Positions 24,919 through 37,271 of a stretch of DNA of 64,000 bases are shown here, piece by piece. Made by a program: the position numbers and the translations under genes. A model generated the notes under the pieces. The model was not told the origin of the DNA. It was given only the letters and a program-made list of their open reading frames with translations, and did not search any database. Within the stretch, counting starts at the first letter, position 1. Each line of letters begins with the position of its first letter. This DNA comes from Straminergon stramineum (lineage: Eukaryota > Streptophyta > Bryopsida > Hypnales > Calliergonaceae), in assembly GCA_963920665.1 (NCBI GenBank), contig OY987270.1, forward strand, positions 20,548,019-20,612,018, written 5' to 3'.

Positions 24919-25838
24919 TTAACCCCTAAAGTTCCTTGACTATGTTTTCACCAAAAATGCTTCAAAACTACCATTTTTAGTACAAGCACCAATTTTTTTC
25001 TTAAAAAAACTTTTTTTGACACATGTAACCATAGGATCTTGTAGTATTCTGACTTGAGATCATGTAGTAAAAGTTTGAGAAATTTACACCATGTGGATTG
25101 CAAGATATAAGCATTCAAATTCATTGAAATCATATTTTGGGCCCTGCAAAAAACATAGCAGCTGCACTTCACTAGCTCACTTTTCTATGAAAAAATGTCC
25201 AAATTGGTGTTGCTTCTTTGGATTCATTCTTCAAGGCAAGTTGGCTACATGGTCTAAAAATTTCAGATCATTCATAATTGTAAAACATATTGGAAAAAAA
25301 TAGTAAGTAGACAATAGTAGAGAATGATTTAAAATACTAAATTGTTAAGAATTTGATTATGGAATTGAAAAATTCCAATCCCACTAGTTTCAATGTTGTA
25401 ATAAACAATTTACATCCTATGATTTTATTTTTTTCAAAAATATTGAAAATTGAGTAAAGATAAAGGGCTTTAAAGTTTATTTTAGAATAGAGAATCCATA
25501 ACTACCCACAAACAAAAAATCCTCATAACTTTTGACTCATTGATCAAAATGGAATGATTTAAAGCTTTCCACTTATATATAACTCTAGAAAACCAATTTC
25601 AAACTTTTGTTTCTAAAAGAATTGATTTTTTCTAATTTGTTTGGAGGGCCCATTTACGAGAAAAAGTAACATATTAGACCATAACTTTTGACTTGTGTTT
25701 CTGAATGTCATATAATATATTCCTCGTCCCCACCTTCTCTTAAAATTTGGTCCAAAATTATAGAAATCTCTAGTCACACATAAGTGCCCCAAATTGCTAT
25801 GTAGCCAAAAAAACGCATGTTGGTCCTTTAGAAGTTAA
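24919..25838. mobile_element. TTAA-ended element A, 920 bp, inserted in R1
   Basis: The left end is TTAACCCCTAAAGTTCC; the right end is GGTCCTTTAGAAGTTAA. It is homologous throughout to the 951-bp element at 34684-35634, sharing CATAGGATCTTGTAGTA and AGAATGATTTAAAATACTAA. A 70-codon frame inside it is not coding in its relative. Two paralogous empty sites show a single TTGA in place of TTAA-element-TTAA. Confidence 0.88.
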
Positions 25839-25951
25839 TAGCATATCTCCACAAATTGGAATAACTTTCATCCAAGCAGTTAGTAAGAAAAAACTCGAGT
25901 TTCAATCTGTTCATGATCCAGAAAATGGACGTCTAAACACTTAGGGGTTAA

Positions 25952-28900
25952 AGTTTGCCCATATTATTATAGGTCTTTTTTTTTGCATGTTCAAAAAACG
26001 GGGAGTATATTGAAGTTTGCTAAATTGTTATAGGATCCTTCATTTAAGGGTTAAAAAAAACCCTCTAATTTAAACAATCATTTTCAAATGGCAAGTTAAA
26101 AACAAAAAATAAATTTAATTTAAAAAATAATTTGAATGCCAAGTTTTCAAAAAAGTTTTGTTAAGGGTTATTAATAAATCAAATCTCACTAGCTATTGGT
26201 ATCCCAAAATAAGTGCACCCATTGAAAACTTGTGATGTTTTTGTAGTTTTGAGTAAGTATATTGGAGGCTTCTAGATACCTAGTTTTATTTCAGGTTGTA
26301 ATGAATGTATACAATGTTCTTCATTTAAAAGGTTTTGCTTGAATGAAATGCTTTCTATATTATAAAAACTTCTATTGATATAGAATTAAGGACTTTTTAT
26401 TAGTTAAAATGAAAGTCAAATTTTGGAGACATCTTTTTATAAATAATTATTATAATCATTATTATTTTTTCTATTGTATTTTATTTTAGAAGATTCAAAT
26501 GGGTCACCCCTTACTTTGAATTTTTTCTATTTATTTCCAATGTACTAGTCATAAAAGGAAATAGCCTTCGTTTTTGTGAGACCGCAAGTGCCTCCTTTGA
26601 GACTTTCATCCATGCAACTACTCTAGTACATGCCTTGTATATATTGGGATTCTTACATTGTAAATCAATTTAAAGACACAATGCCAGTTCTTGCACAAAC
26701 TTGAGTGTTAATGAAGCCAATACTTGATCTCTTGTGCCTTCTACCTTTATATAAGTTCTTGTTAGTGGTGTTCTCTTGCCTCCATGCACAACTAGGGTAG
26801 GGCTAGTACGACTATAAAGTTGACTTGGATAAATAGAATTGGCTTAACATCAAACTATTGTAGATCGCTCCCTCACACCACACACTTGTACATGCTCTAT
26901 AGTTTTATCTATCACCGATTTTTGTACTCGGAACTCCTCATTTTGCTCTAATAGGGTTTAGTTTTTTCATTTGGTTACTCTGATTTGCTAAATCCTAAAC
27001 CGTAATGACAAAATTTCATCCTAAAACAATAATTAGGCTTTAGTGCAAACAATGGTTTCTTTTAAACATTCGTTTAGCCCCCCCCAAAAGAATTGATGTG
27101 TTTGTGAACACAATGTAACTTGAACGAATGGTTAATTTAGGAGACATTTTGTATGCTTGATGAATGATTTTAATAGCATAGTTGTTATGTATTATTTGAG
27201 CTCAATGCTCCACTTTGTCAATTCATATACAGAAATGTCTAATCTATTGTTTGTGTTTGTTGAAATCATGTATTTGGCTTGGCTTTGTGTATTTATTGAC
27301 TTTCTCTATTTGTATACTAGTCTTATAAATGTTTGATTAAATTTACATGTTAGAGTGTTAACATTGTTTGCCTTCTTGACGAAATATTATGTTAATCTAG
27401 AACTACCAAGGAAAATGTATCATAATGACATTGATTGTACTTTTCAAAGTTCCAACATCAACAATTGTTCTTCAAATTGTTAAAGTGTTAGCCTAAACCC
27501 TTAAGATTCTAAAGAACAATTGTATAACCAATGCTATTTTGACAATGTATGTCTTATTCTACTTGTTAACTTAAACATCTAATTCTAAAATTTTACTTAT
27601 AAAGAAATAATACTATCATAAATTGGCCTCTCACCTTAATTTAAAGCAAACGTATAATACTTAATAATATGCCAAAATAGAAAATTAGGTAATAATATGG
27701 ACTATTTAATTGGTCCCCTCTATCCAAATACCCCCATTAGTAATGCCCTTCAATCACAAATAATATTCAAACTACTTTGAGAGTGACCCCCTGTACTATG
27801 TGAATGTCACAAAATTGTCACTTAATTCAATTCATTAAATGAGAGCCCTTTATCAATGTGGTAAATTCTTCCTAAATTTACAGGATGCTTAGCAAAAACA
27901 AAATCTAGTCTTGTTGATGAATAGTAGACTAGTAGTTAATCAACTTCCCTAATGTGGCATATATTCAAGGCATCTAATTTCCTATAAAAATAAACTCAAG
28001 GTGGAAAGTGTCCTCAATAAAAATTCTTCCTCTTACATAGTAAATCTAAAATGTAATAAAAAAAATAACCACATGGCACTAGATTTGTTCTTGATGTATG
28101 TGACATCAAACAAATGACAATTGAAAAAAAAGTAAGGATAAAAAATTGAAAGAACATATTCAACTATTAACTTGCATACACCAAAATTGCCAAATCAACA
28201 TAAAAATTTGTTGTACTCAACCTACAATATGAGTTGCTTTCCGTTTTTTATGAGTTCTATCCTCTATTAGTAATGCTTGGAGAGAGTCAATTTATGCCAA
28301 TATGGCCAAGAAAAATCACATTCTTAACTTTGTAGACAAGTGTAGTGATGATTGTTTTGCCATCATCCAAACTAAGTTTAGCAACACTTGGTGCTTAAAA
28401 GGGGTGTTTTGTTCTAGTGAGCTTTATTCCTCTAGGTGGAAACTTTCTCATCCCACCTTCAATCCAACAAACCTCCTCAAAGAAACAAGGTGAGTGATAT
28501 TCTTATTTTTCTTTAAAATTTAAAAACAAATATGGTACATATGGATTCCTCAATATTCTATATTCCAATATATCTTGGAGGTTGTTGAAAATGAAACTTT
28601 GATTTGCAAACAAGACATGAAATCTTCCATTTGAATTGGGCCCCATAAGATAATTTTGTGAGTTATGCAGGATAAAAGTGAAAAAATCCCCTATTTTGAC
28701 TTGTATCTAGGGTATGCTCTAGACATTTCCTAGTTAATTTGGAGTCTCTAATTGCAAATAAGGTAGACTAGCCCATTTCTGCCAACTTTCTTTAACCGCC
28801 ATCCTATTTTTGGCCCCATCTCTACCATAAAACTCACCCAAATTCATTTGCTTTTCTAACAATTTCAATGCATTAATTTCAAATTGGGTAATGTGTCAGT

Positions 28901-29478
28901 CCTTGATTGGTGGATACTCAAGTGCTAATAGGTACATAGAATGGTAGTTATAGGTTTAGTATAGGACATTTATGACTCTAGTCTAGTGGCACTTTAGTAA
29001 TTTTAGGGCAAATCACTTTGAAAATTCATAGAAATTACACTTTTAATCAGAAAATTATATTTCCACTTGGGGTTTGATTCACAAAACATGCACACACCTC
29101 TGGAAAATATGTGCCCCTCCTGGAGTTGATCCTAATGTACTTAGATTGCAAATCAGGGTGGTAATAGGCTGGACTACCTTATGAATTCAGAATTTGCAAA
29201 AAAAATAATGTGCAAAAATTGAAAAATTCCTGCGTTTTCCCCAAGGTAAATCTGCCCCTGCGGGACCCAGTTTGAATGGAGGACTTAACGTCCTCCGATT
29301 TTCAATAGTTCCGAGGTATTAACTTTTTAATAACAAGTCAGGGTAGTTAATCATTTTACTTGAAGAGGGTTCAATTTTCAAGGTGCCGGTAAACGGGTAC
29401 TTGTGACGCATTTGATCAAGGTGAAACCACATGATATCTTTGGACCAAATATGAGGTTTGACCGTTGGACTGCTCCTT
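25952..29478. other. AT-rich intergenic sequence, no gene recognised
   Basis: Mostly AT-rich, with homopolymer runs. A 63-codon frame at 28302-28493, followed by a GTGAGT donor-like sequence, has no recognisable domain. No RNA gene is seen. Confidence 0.35.
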
Positions 29479-29643
29479 CTACACTAAATAGGGGTTTTAA
29501 GGGGATCCATACTAATTAGTTGACATTTCACACGATATAAATATCTGTCTTTGTTATACATCAGTAGTTATTCGGAAGTGTTCACGTGATGAACATCTAT
29601 AGTTTTTCACAATAAGCCCCCTCAATACCCCTATTCAGTGTAG
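29479..29643. mobile_element. 165-bp terminal-inverted-repeat element
   Basis: The ends CTACACTAAATAGGGGTTTT and its near complement ATACCCCTATTCAGTGTAG enclose about 125 bp. It fits a miniature inverted-repeat element; no further copy was found in the window. Confidence 0.7.
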
Positions 29644-30793
29644 ATCAATAGAAATTCTAGTTTTGAAAGTAATATCGGTAAAGTAACGAAGTTATATCTA
29701 ATTTCAATTGCTTCCTAAAACCGACAGCTATAAATTCTCACCTAAAATGTACTCCCATTATTCACGAGTCTGAGTCTATGGTTGGTTTTGGAAACACTTA
29801 TTTTCAACACTTTGGAAATTTGTAGTTTCTTTATAGGGTGTTCAAAAAATGCATTAGGAGAGAATCTAGAATCCCCTTTCTAATTACCAACAAGACCTCA
29901 CAAAATTTTTTTTTAAGTACATTAATGTGAACCATGTTGAATTGTTTATTTGAATGTGTGAATTTAGGTGTAGTTACCTCACAAAGAGAATGAATGAGCC
30001 CTGTTCAATTAGCACCAATTTTGTGAATCTATAGTCCTATGTATCAATTCTGATCATCTTGGCCGTTAGAAACTGAACCAAGTTTTTTTCTTTTTCTTTT
30101 TAAATCTCAAATTCCATTTAAAAAAATGAAATCTAATCATCTTAGAGCTTCGAATACATAAGTTCAAATTTGCGATATGATTTTCCATTAGGATTTAGAG
30201 GCAAATCTTTTAAGATGGATACATTGAAAATCAACCCTGCCTAAAACTGCCTTCCTTGCTTTGTGTACATCTCCCAAATCAACATGTATGTATGTTCAAG
30301 AAACGCTCATAAAACATCTACCAAACAAAAATTTTGACCCTTCATAACTTTTGCAATCGGTATCCAAATGTCACATTCTTTGGTGCATTGGAACCTCCTT
30401 TAAATAATAATTAGACACACAATAGTAAAAAGTGTCAGTTTGGGAAGTACCCACCTAACTTTCTATAGCTGAAGAATTTCATCTATCAAAACCAAGCTTG
30501 GTTATCCTTTCTTATTTCCTTACATCATTCAACTTATATCAAGGTTTTGGGGGGGGGGATTTTTGGTGCTAGATTGCACATGAAAAAGATAATTTCGCTA
30601 AAAAATGGTAACAAACCATCAAGTTTTTCATGAGACAACTTCAAATTAACAAAAAAAAATTAGATGAAATTGCTAGATTGTGTATGAAAACAGAATATTA
30701 GAGGTGTAGTACTTCTTAATGTAATATTTTCTATCCAATGTGTAGATAGAATGTTGAAATTTGGAACATCATTATAAAATCTTATGCGGGACA
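29644..30793. other. AT-rich intergenic sequence, no gene recognised
   Basis: No coding exon recognised. It includes a run of nine or more G at about 30548. Confidence 0.35.
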
Positions 30794-31960
30794 TTAAATC
30801 ATGCCTACAAAAGTGGACCCAATTGATGTAGCTTGATACATTCCTGAGCCTAGACCATCGGACCCAATCAAGGGCGTGGGTTGTAGGACCACAACCTTAT
30901 AGGACTGCGACCCTAACAAAAATGAAGAGGAGGACGATCACCCATGTCCTTCCTAGGGCGGCATTTTTAGGGTTTAGGGTGGTAGGTTAGGGTTCTAAGG
31001 TCTTCTTTAAACTATGAACTAATTCATATATCACACATTGTTTGTTTTCCTTCCTACCACCTAAAATGTATATAAAGAGTTGTCTTTTCAAATCAAAATA
31101 CCAACCATGAATGGCTTTTGAAGAAAAGTGAGGTAAATCTAACGTCATGCCACATCAGCATGGATCTATTTGAAATGGATGAGTTCAAGTCTTGTAGAGA
31201 AAGATAGCAACCTAAGAATTTTTTTCAAGTTTCACTAAAACATCATTTTTTGGCGCAATTCAAATAACTTTTTTTGAAGTTCAAAAAGGACATAAAATTC
31301 AGCCCATGTCCATCTCTTAACTTTACACTTTATGAGAATTTCATTGTTCTAAGGGTCTTGCACAGAATGGACACTTTAGCTATTTGGGGGTTATCAAAGA
31401 TTTCATCTGGAAAGGGAAGGAAAAATATGTCCTTTTGAACTGAAAAAAAATTTCTTTGAATTGTGCCAAAAAATGATGTTTTAGTGAAACTTTAAAAAAA
31501 TTCTTAGGATGCTATCTTTCTCTGTAAGATGTGAAATCATCCATTTCAAATGGATCCACGCCGACGTGGCATAGCATCACATTTACCTCACTTTTCTTCA
31601 AAAGCCATTTATGGTTGGTATTTTAATTTGAAAAGACGACTCTCTATATACATTTTGGGTGGTAGGAAGGAAAACAAATAATGTGGGATATATGAATTAG
31701 TTCATAGTTTAAAAGAAGACCTTAGAACCCTAACCTGCCGCCCTAAACCCTAAAACTGCCGCCCTTGAAAGGGCGTGGGTGGCCATCCTCCTCCTCACTT
31801 CCATCGGGGGCATGGTCTTGTAAGGTTGTGGTCCTACATAGTTGAAGTCTAGTGGGGTCGTGGTCTTGCGACCCATGTCCTCGATCGGGTCCAATGGTCT
31901 AGGCTTGGGACTATGTCAAGCCACATCAATTGGGCGCACTTTTATGGGCATGATTTAACC
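30794..31960. repeat. Second foldback: ~500-535-bp arms, ~131-bp loop
   Basis: Left arm about 30794-31294 and right arm about 31426-31960 are imperfect reverse complements. They start and end at TTAAATCATGCC and GGCATGATTTAA. Shared blocks include GGTCTTCTTTAAACTATGAA, CCTTCCTACCACC and AACATCATTTTTTGGC. The arms differ at more positions than in the first foldback and carry indels, so this one is older or less homogenised. The outermost bases spell TTAA on both sides. Confidence 0.9.
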
Positions 31961-32772
31961 CCCGAGTGCCTAAGCCTTTCCAAGTGTGTTTTGACTATGA
32001 AAAAAGAGCATTGGCTTGTAGTTATCCTCAATGAAGCCAATTGTGTTTTTTTCCAAATCTAACCGTATAGATGTTAATAGAGCTTGTTTATTAGTATGCA
32101 CACCAATTTTGAGTTCAAAATTTCCTAGGAGTTGTGATATTATACCAAGGGAAATGTACATTTTCAATTTTTAGTATGTTGTCTTTGTCCACAATGTTCC
32201 AAAAATTTGCATATAAATGTTTTTTGGGATTGGAGGTAACATGAACAACTTCTAAGAGTAATAGCCCACTAAAATGGACTTTCCACAAAACTTAATTCCA
32301 CATGAAAAAACATCAAACTCATTATACAATCCAACTTGCAATTGTTGAAATGCAATTTTTGTTTATAAGTAGAAATTGCAAATAGCTTCAAATAAACACT
32401 TGCATGTTGAAATTTTCAATTGCAAAAATCATGAAAAGAATTTAAAATTTTCATTGGGCCCGTTCTCAAAGCAAATGGATAAGTACAATTTCTTAGATCT
32501 CAAATCAAATGAAATTGCCAAGCTTTGCATAAAGCCAGGAAATGAAGTAAAATTAGCAAGTTTTTCACTCCTCTTTTAGTACACATATGCCTTTGAAGAC
32601 CTCTCAATAATTGAATATGTACTTTTCTCAATGAAAAATGAAGGTTTTCCATAGTTAACCCTCAAAATTGCCCGAAAAAAATTTATAACTAGTCACAGGA
32701 ATTTAACTGCCCACACAAAAATGGGCCTGAAATTTTAGATCGACCAAATATGGTAGTGGAGGCAATTAGGGG
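31961..32772. other. AT-rich intergenic sequence, no gene recognised
   Basis: Short open frames only. The last bases, AATTAGGGGTTAA, look like the right end of another TTAA element abutting the one that starts at 32773. Confidence 0.35.
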
Positions 32773-33742
32773 TTAACCCCTCACTGCCGTAGGGGATGAA
32801 AAGTGTCCTCCAGTCAAATTCAAAGTCTTGTAACTTTTGCATCAGACGTCCAAATCCAATAAAACTTGTTGGAAAAGTTGCACTCTCTATTCTAGTTTTT
32901 ATGGTATAATTTTTAGATCAATGAAAGATGTACTGAATTTTTGGAAGCCAATCGAAGTTCACAAGTTCAATTCAAGTTCACCAAATTGCATTTGATGGCT
33001 GCAACTTCGGGGGCTTGTATCTCCTTCATCCAATGTTTGTTTTCAATAAAATTTGTTGGGTTGTGTTCCCCTTGAAGTCTAGTTATTGTGGTAGAATTTT
33101 CATGACAATCCAAGTTGTTTTGAATGTTTGGGAGCAATTTGAAGTTCAAAACCCCAACATTTTTTAATTAGAGTGAACTTCGGCGGCTTGTTTCTTTTTC
33201 ATACAATGTTTGTTTCCATTAAATTTTTTTGAAAAGTTGGCCATACTTGTCTAGTTTGTGTGTACAAAATTTCATATCCATCTAAGAAGTTAGGAGTGAT
33301 TGAGAAGCATTTTAGTAGGAGGAGGTTCAGTTTTTGATGTATTTTTTGCAACTTTTCTTGCTGTTTTTTGACATTTCAAAGCCATTTTGTAGACACAATG
33401 TGTCAATTAAATGATATTTTTTTTCATCAATGTGTTTATTATGATGATTTTGAATCACTTATTAATTTAAAGTTTCTTCATTTGAGTAGATTTAGAAACC
33501 GAATTTCGCCTACAAATGTGTTTTGGGGAAAATTTCAGCATCCTCTTTCAACACTGAAACATTATAATCTTTCAATCTATGCGGTCAAATGACACCAAAT
33601 TTGTTGCAAGCCATCTACAACAAGTTCACTATAAGATCATACGGTTGAGATCTCTATAACTTATTAAAATTTATATTTATAACACTTCAAAAGGAATGCT
33701 GTTTTTGTAGCTGTTTGGGCCTGCGGCGGTGAGGCGGGTTAA
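32773..33742. mobile_element. TTAA-ended element D, 970 bp
   Basis: The left end is TTAACCCCTCACTGCCGTAG; the right end, CTGCGGCGGTGAGGCGGGTTAA, is its near complement. The TTAA is present on both sides. It is homologous to 22692-23657. No long open frame is present. Confidence 0.82.
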
Positions 33743-34683
33743 TGTCCCGGAAATTTTATATCGCCAATTAGGCACTTCATAAAAAATTGAACAAAAAAAA
33801 GAAGACCCGGCTTGTACGATGGCAGAAAATGAGGACATTTCCAGCACCAAGTTGGAGGAGAAAATGCTCGCCTTAGTTAATTTAATGCAACTGACACTAT
33901 TTATAATCTAGATACTGAAACTGGAATTAAAAGATTGATAAAAGATTCTTCCTGATATGCTAGTTAACCTTAAGTTGTACGCACTTGATTGAAGATAGTA
34001 ATATTCATTAAAACGTAGATCTTCTACATTCAAAAATGAAATCTTCATGAGCTGTAAATGGTCATATCCGTTGAAGTGCTGAATATTAGAATACCAATTT
34101 AGAATTATAGTTAAGTGAAAATCAATTTATCTAACTAGTTTTCATTTTTTTGTTTTCATTTTTTATGAAGTGCCAAAGTGGCAATATTAAATGTTATAGT
34201 GGTACTCCAAATTTCAACATTCATCCACATACTGGATAGAAAATTTCACACTAGTGCATATCACATATCTACAATTTTGTTTTCAACTACATTATGGCGA
34301 TTTCATTCAAGATTTTATTCAAATCGAAAGTTTTCTCTGCAATTTTCAGCTCTTTTAATACTATTTTGTTCCAAGGGCATGGTGATTAATGTACGATAGT
34401 GAAATTTGTGAAGGGGTGCATTATGTCTTTTACACTCAATGTGGAATTGGGTATGAAAGGTTTGGAATTGTGTTGAAAAGTCACAAATTTATAATTTCTA
34501 GGAACACCACCATAAATGTTAGATACATTGCAAAAGATTTATTCATTACTTCACAATTTGAAGGGATGCTTTTGGATTACCATTACAACCATGTAGGGAG
34601 TTCAAAAAATCATGTTAAAGTCCAAATGGTTGAGGATAGTTCCTCTAGGGACAACAATGTGAAGGTATATGTTATTTTTTGCT
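33743..34683. other. AT-rich sequence with an unassigned 101-codon frame
   Basis: A plus-strand open frame at 34389-34694 ends just inside the next TTAA element. I recognise no domain, and AT-rich DNA can yield such frames; I do not call it a gene. Confidence 0.35.
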
Positions 34684-35634
34684 TTAACCCCTAAAGGTAT
34701 TTGACTATGTTTTCACCCAAAATGCTCCAAAACTGTCATGTCTAGTAGAAGTACCAAATTTTAGAAAAAATACATTTTTGGACAAATGTAACCATAGGAT
34801 CTTGTAGTACGCTTGTTTGGGAAGATGTGGAAAAGATTTCAGAAATTTCCATGGTTTGGATTGCAAGATATTAGCATTTGAAGTGGCAAAAAGCCATTTT
34901 TTGGCCCTGCAAAAATCCAAGCAAATGCACTTCACAAGGTTAGATCATTATGAAAAAATGTCCAAAATGTTTGTAACTCTTTGGATTCATTCTTCAAGGT
35001 ATGTTGGCTACATGCTTGAAAAATTTTAGACCATTTGGAATTGTACAACATATAGGAAAAAAATAGTAAATTGAAAGAAGTAGAGAATGATTTAAAATAC
35101 TAAATTGTTAATAATTTATTTATGGAATTGAAAAATCCCAATCCCAATGGTTAAATTGTTGGAATAAACAATCTACAGCTCACGTTTTTTATTTTTTTCC
35201 AAAAATATAAATTGGGTTAAATAGAGGTCTTCAAAGTTTATTTTAGAGTAGAGATTCGATTACTACCTACAAACTACCCACAACTAAAACTCTTCATAAC
35301 TTTCATCTCATAAATCAAAATGGAATGATACAAAGCTTTGCACGTGTATACAAATTAGGAAAATAAATTTCAAATTTTTATTTTTAAAAAAAGTGATTTT
35401 TAAAGAAGTTTCTTTTGATGCCTAGGCTACCCACCGAGCAATGAAAACAACATATCATACAATAGCTTTTTAACCATGTATTCAAAAGTTATGAAAATGG
35501 TTGGGTCTTGAAACTATTCCTCAGGCACATGTTGTGTGAAAATTTTAAAGAAAAAAAATAAAAATTCCATCTATAGTGAGTTGCCCGAAATCGCTATGTT
35601 GCCAAAAAACACCGTTTGGTCCTTTAGGGGTTAA
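34684..35634. mobile_element. TTAA-ended element B, 951 bp
   Basis: The left end is TTAACCCCTAAAGGTATTTG; the right end is TTTGGTCCTTTAGGGGTTAA. TTAA flanks both sides. It aligns end to end with element A (24919-25838) and, in its right half, with 41351-42157. No transposase-like frame is present. Confidence 0.88.
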
Positions 35635-36674
35635 CCACCTACAATGTGTCTTTTTTTTTAATGAAAATTGAAGTAAATGAAATACATGTGAAAAATAATT
35701 TGATTGGCCATTGCAATGAAAAATGTTATTTTGAATTCGATCAATCTAAGTATGCACAATTATAAAAGGAATTAGCTGGATTTTTAACTTGGGAGTACTT
35801 CAAAAATTTAGATGAAGATGTGTAAAGATGCATTAGTAAATATATGGCCTTAGCAAATTAGAGAAATAATTGTGAGAAGGCCTACCATTAGTCAAATTCA
35901 TCATGTGGATACTATCACAGACATACATCCTCCATCATTTTGGATAATTTTTCCTAACTCTGTAGGAAATTGTAGAAGTCAAACCTTATTTGAAGACTTA
36001 TCTATATGTCCTTTTAGCATTACCTCCTTGTACAAGAGTCAAAGTGCAAGAAAGTGATACGAGAGAGTCTTGTCGGGGATTCCCAACTCTAATTTATCGT
36101 GTGGCTACTTGAAACTTTCAAGTGTCTCTTCCAAAATAGATATGCAGTTTCTTCAAGTCATCTAGTGACTCTTATGATTTCTTAGAGCCTCTTAAAAGCT
36201 ACTATTTTTTTGTAAAAAACCCTCAAGTCATAGTGATTGTATATATTGAAGGCAAGATGAGGGAAACCACAATCTTGTCAACATAAGTCTTGAAGTCTTC
36301 TAGCTAACTTTGTTTCTTGTACTTCCCTTATGAGATATATTATCTTGTACAACTCTTTCAAGCTTCTTGAGAACTTTCTTGCACTCCCTTATACCACCTC
36401 CTTGTTTATATCACCCAACTTTCTTGGGCAAACTTTGCCAATACCATATCTTGCCTACTCTTAAAGTTTTGCTTGTTCACCATTATCCTAGAATACTCTA
36501 TAAAATTATGGTCTTGTCTACTTGCTATATTTGTCTTTAATTTCTTGTCCTTGATAGATATTCCTATAAGCCATTTTCTTCGTCTACAAGGACCATACTT
36601 CTACTAATGGTAGTCAAGAACACTCGACCTTCTAAATCAATGAAATCATGATAGTGGGTCTTGATAATGTACAC
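35635..36674. other. Intergenic, no gene recognised
   Basis: A 61-codon frame at 35872-36057 and a pyrimidine-rich stretch at 36240-36560 are seen. Neither has a recognisable product. Confidence 0.3.
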
Positions 36675-37271
36675 TTAACCCCTAAAGGACTAAACGATTG
36701 TTGAACATATGCAAGTAATCTTAGGTTAGGTGAGTATGAAGTCATTTTCTAATGGATTTTCTTCAAATTTTGATACAAGGTGTGAAATTGTATCCTTTAA
36801 TTGAAAATATAGATTTTTTTCGATTGGGTGCCTGGATTAAAAGTTATGTTGCCTGAGGCTTTATAAGCAACTCAAGTAGCTTTGGACAACGTGTGCAAAA
36901 CACCTCCTCTACCTTTGAAATTTGGCATGCATATAATTAACATCAATAACATGGTATAAGATGCATATGTCAAAAAAATAACCACGTGTAGTGTAAAAAT
37001 CTCACTCTAGGAGGAGTTAAAGGTTGTTGGCCATGTTGGACAAGGTCGAAAAAAAACACTTTTTCTTGTAACTTCAAACATTATAATTCTTCAATCCGTA
37101 TAATCAAAGTTTTTGAAATTTTTTCCACACATTCCCTAGTAGACTAGTATAGATTTGTATTGTTGAATTTTGAAATAAAACTTCTTTTTTTCATATTTTT
37201 CTCATTGCTCTAAAAAGTGGTAGTTATTTACAATTTTTGTCTAAAATGTGCTTCAGTCCTTTGGGGGTTAA
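36675..37271. mobile_element. TTAA-ended element C, 597 bp
   Basis: The left end TTAACCCCTAAAGGACTAAA and the right end (reverse complement TTAACCCCCAAAGGACTGAA) match at all but two of twenty positions. The interior differs from elements A and D, so this is a distinct subfamily sharing only termini. Confidence 0.85.

Larger units (their letters stand above)
24208..25951 (+). mobile_element. Dispersed repeat R1, copy 2, with two nested insertions
   Basis: The R1 sequence resumes on both sides of a 271-bp element (24299-24569) and a 920-bp TTAA element (24919-25838). Removing both leaves about 550 bp, the size of copy 1. The right end reads CACTTAGGGGTTAA, so R1 itself appears to have a TTAA-type terminus. 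Confidence 0.75.

Noticed and set aside
30965..30998. TTTAGGG-like repeats resembling plant telomere sequence
   Set aside because: Only about two exact units with interruptions, located in the arm of a foldback and mirrored in the other arm; not a telomeric tract.
34389..34694. 101-codon plus-strand frame beside a TTAA element
   Set aside because: No recognisable domain, AT-rich context, and its end lies within the transposon; not enough to support a gene.
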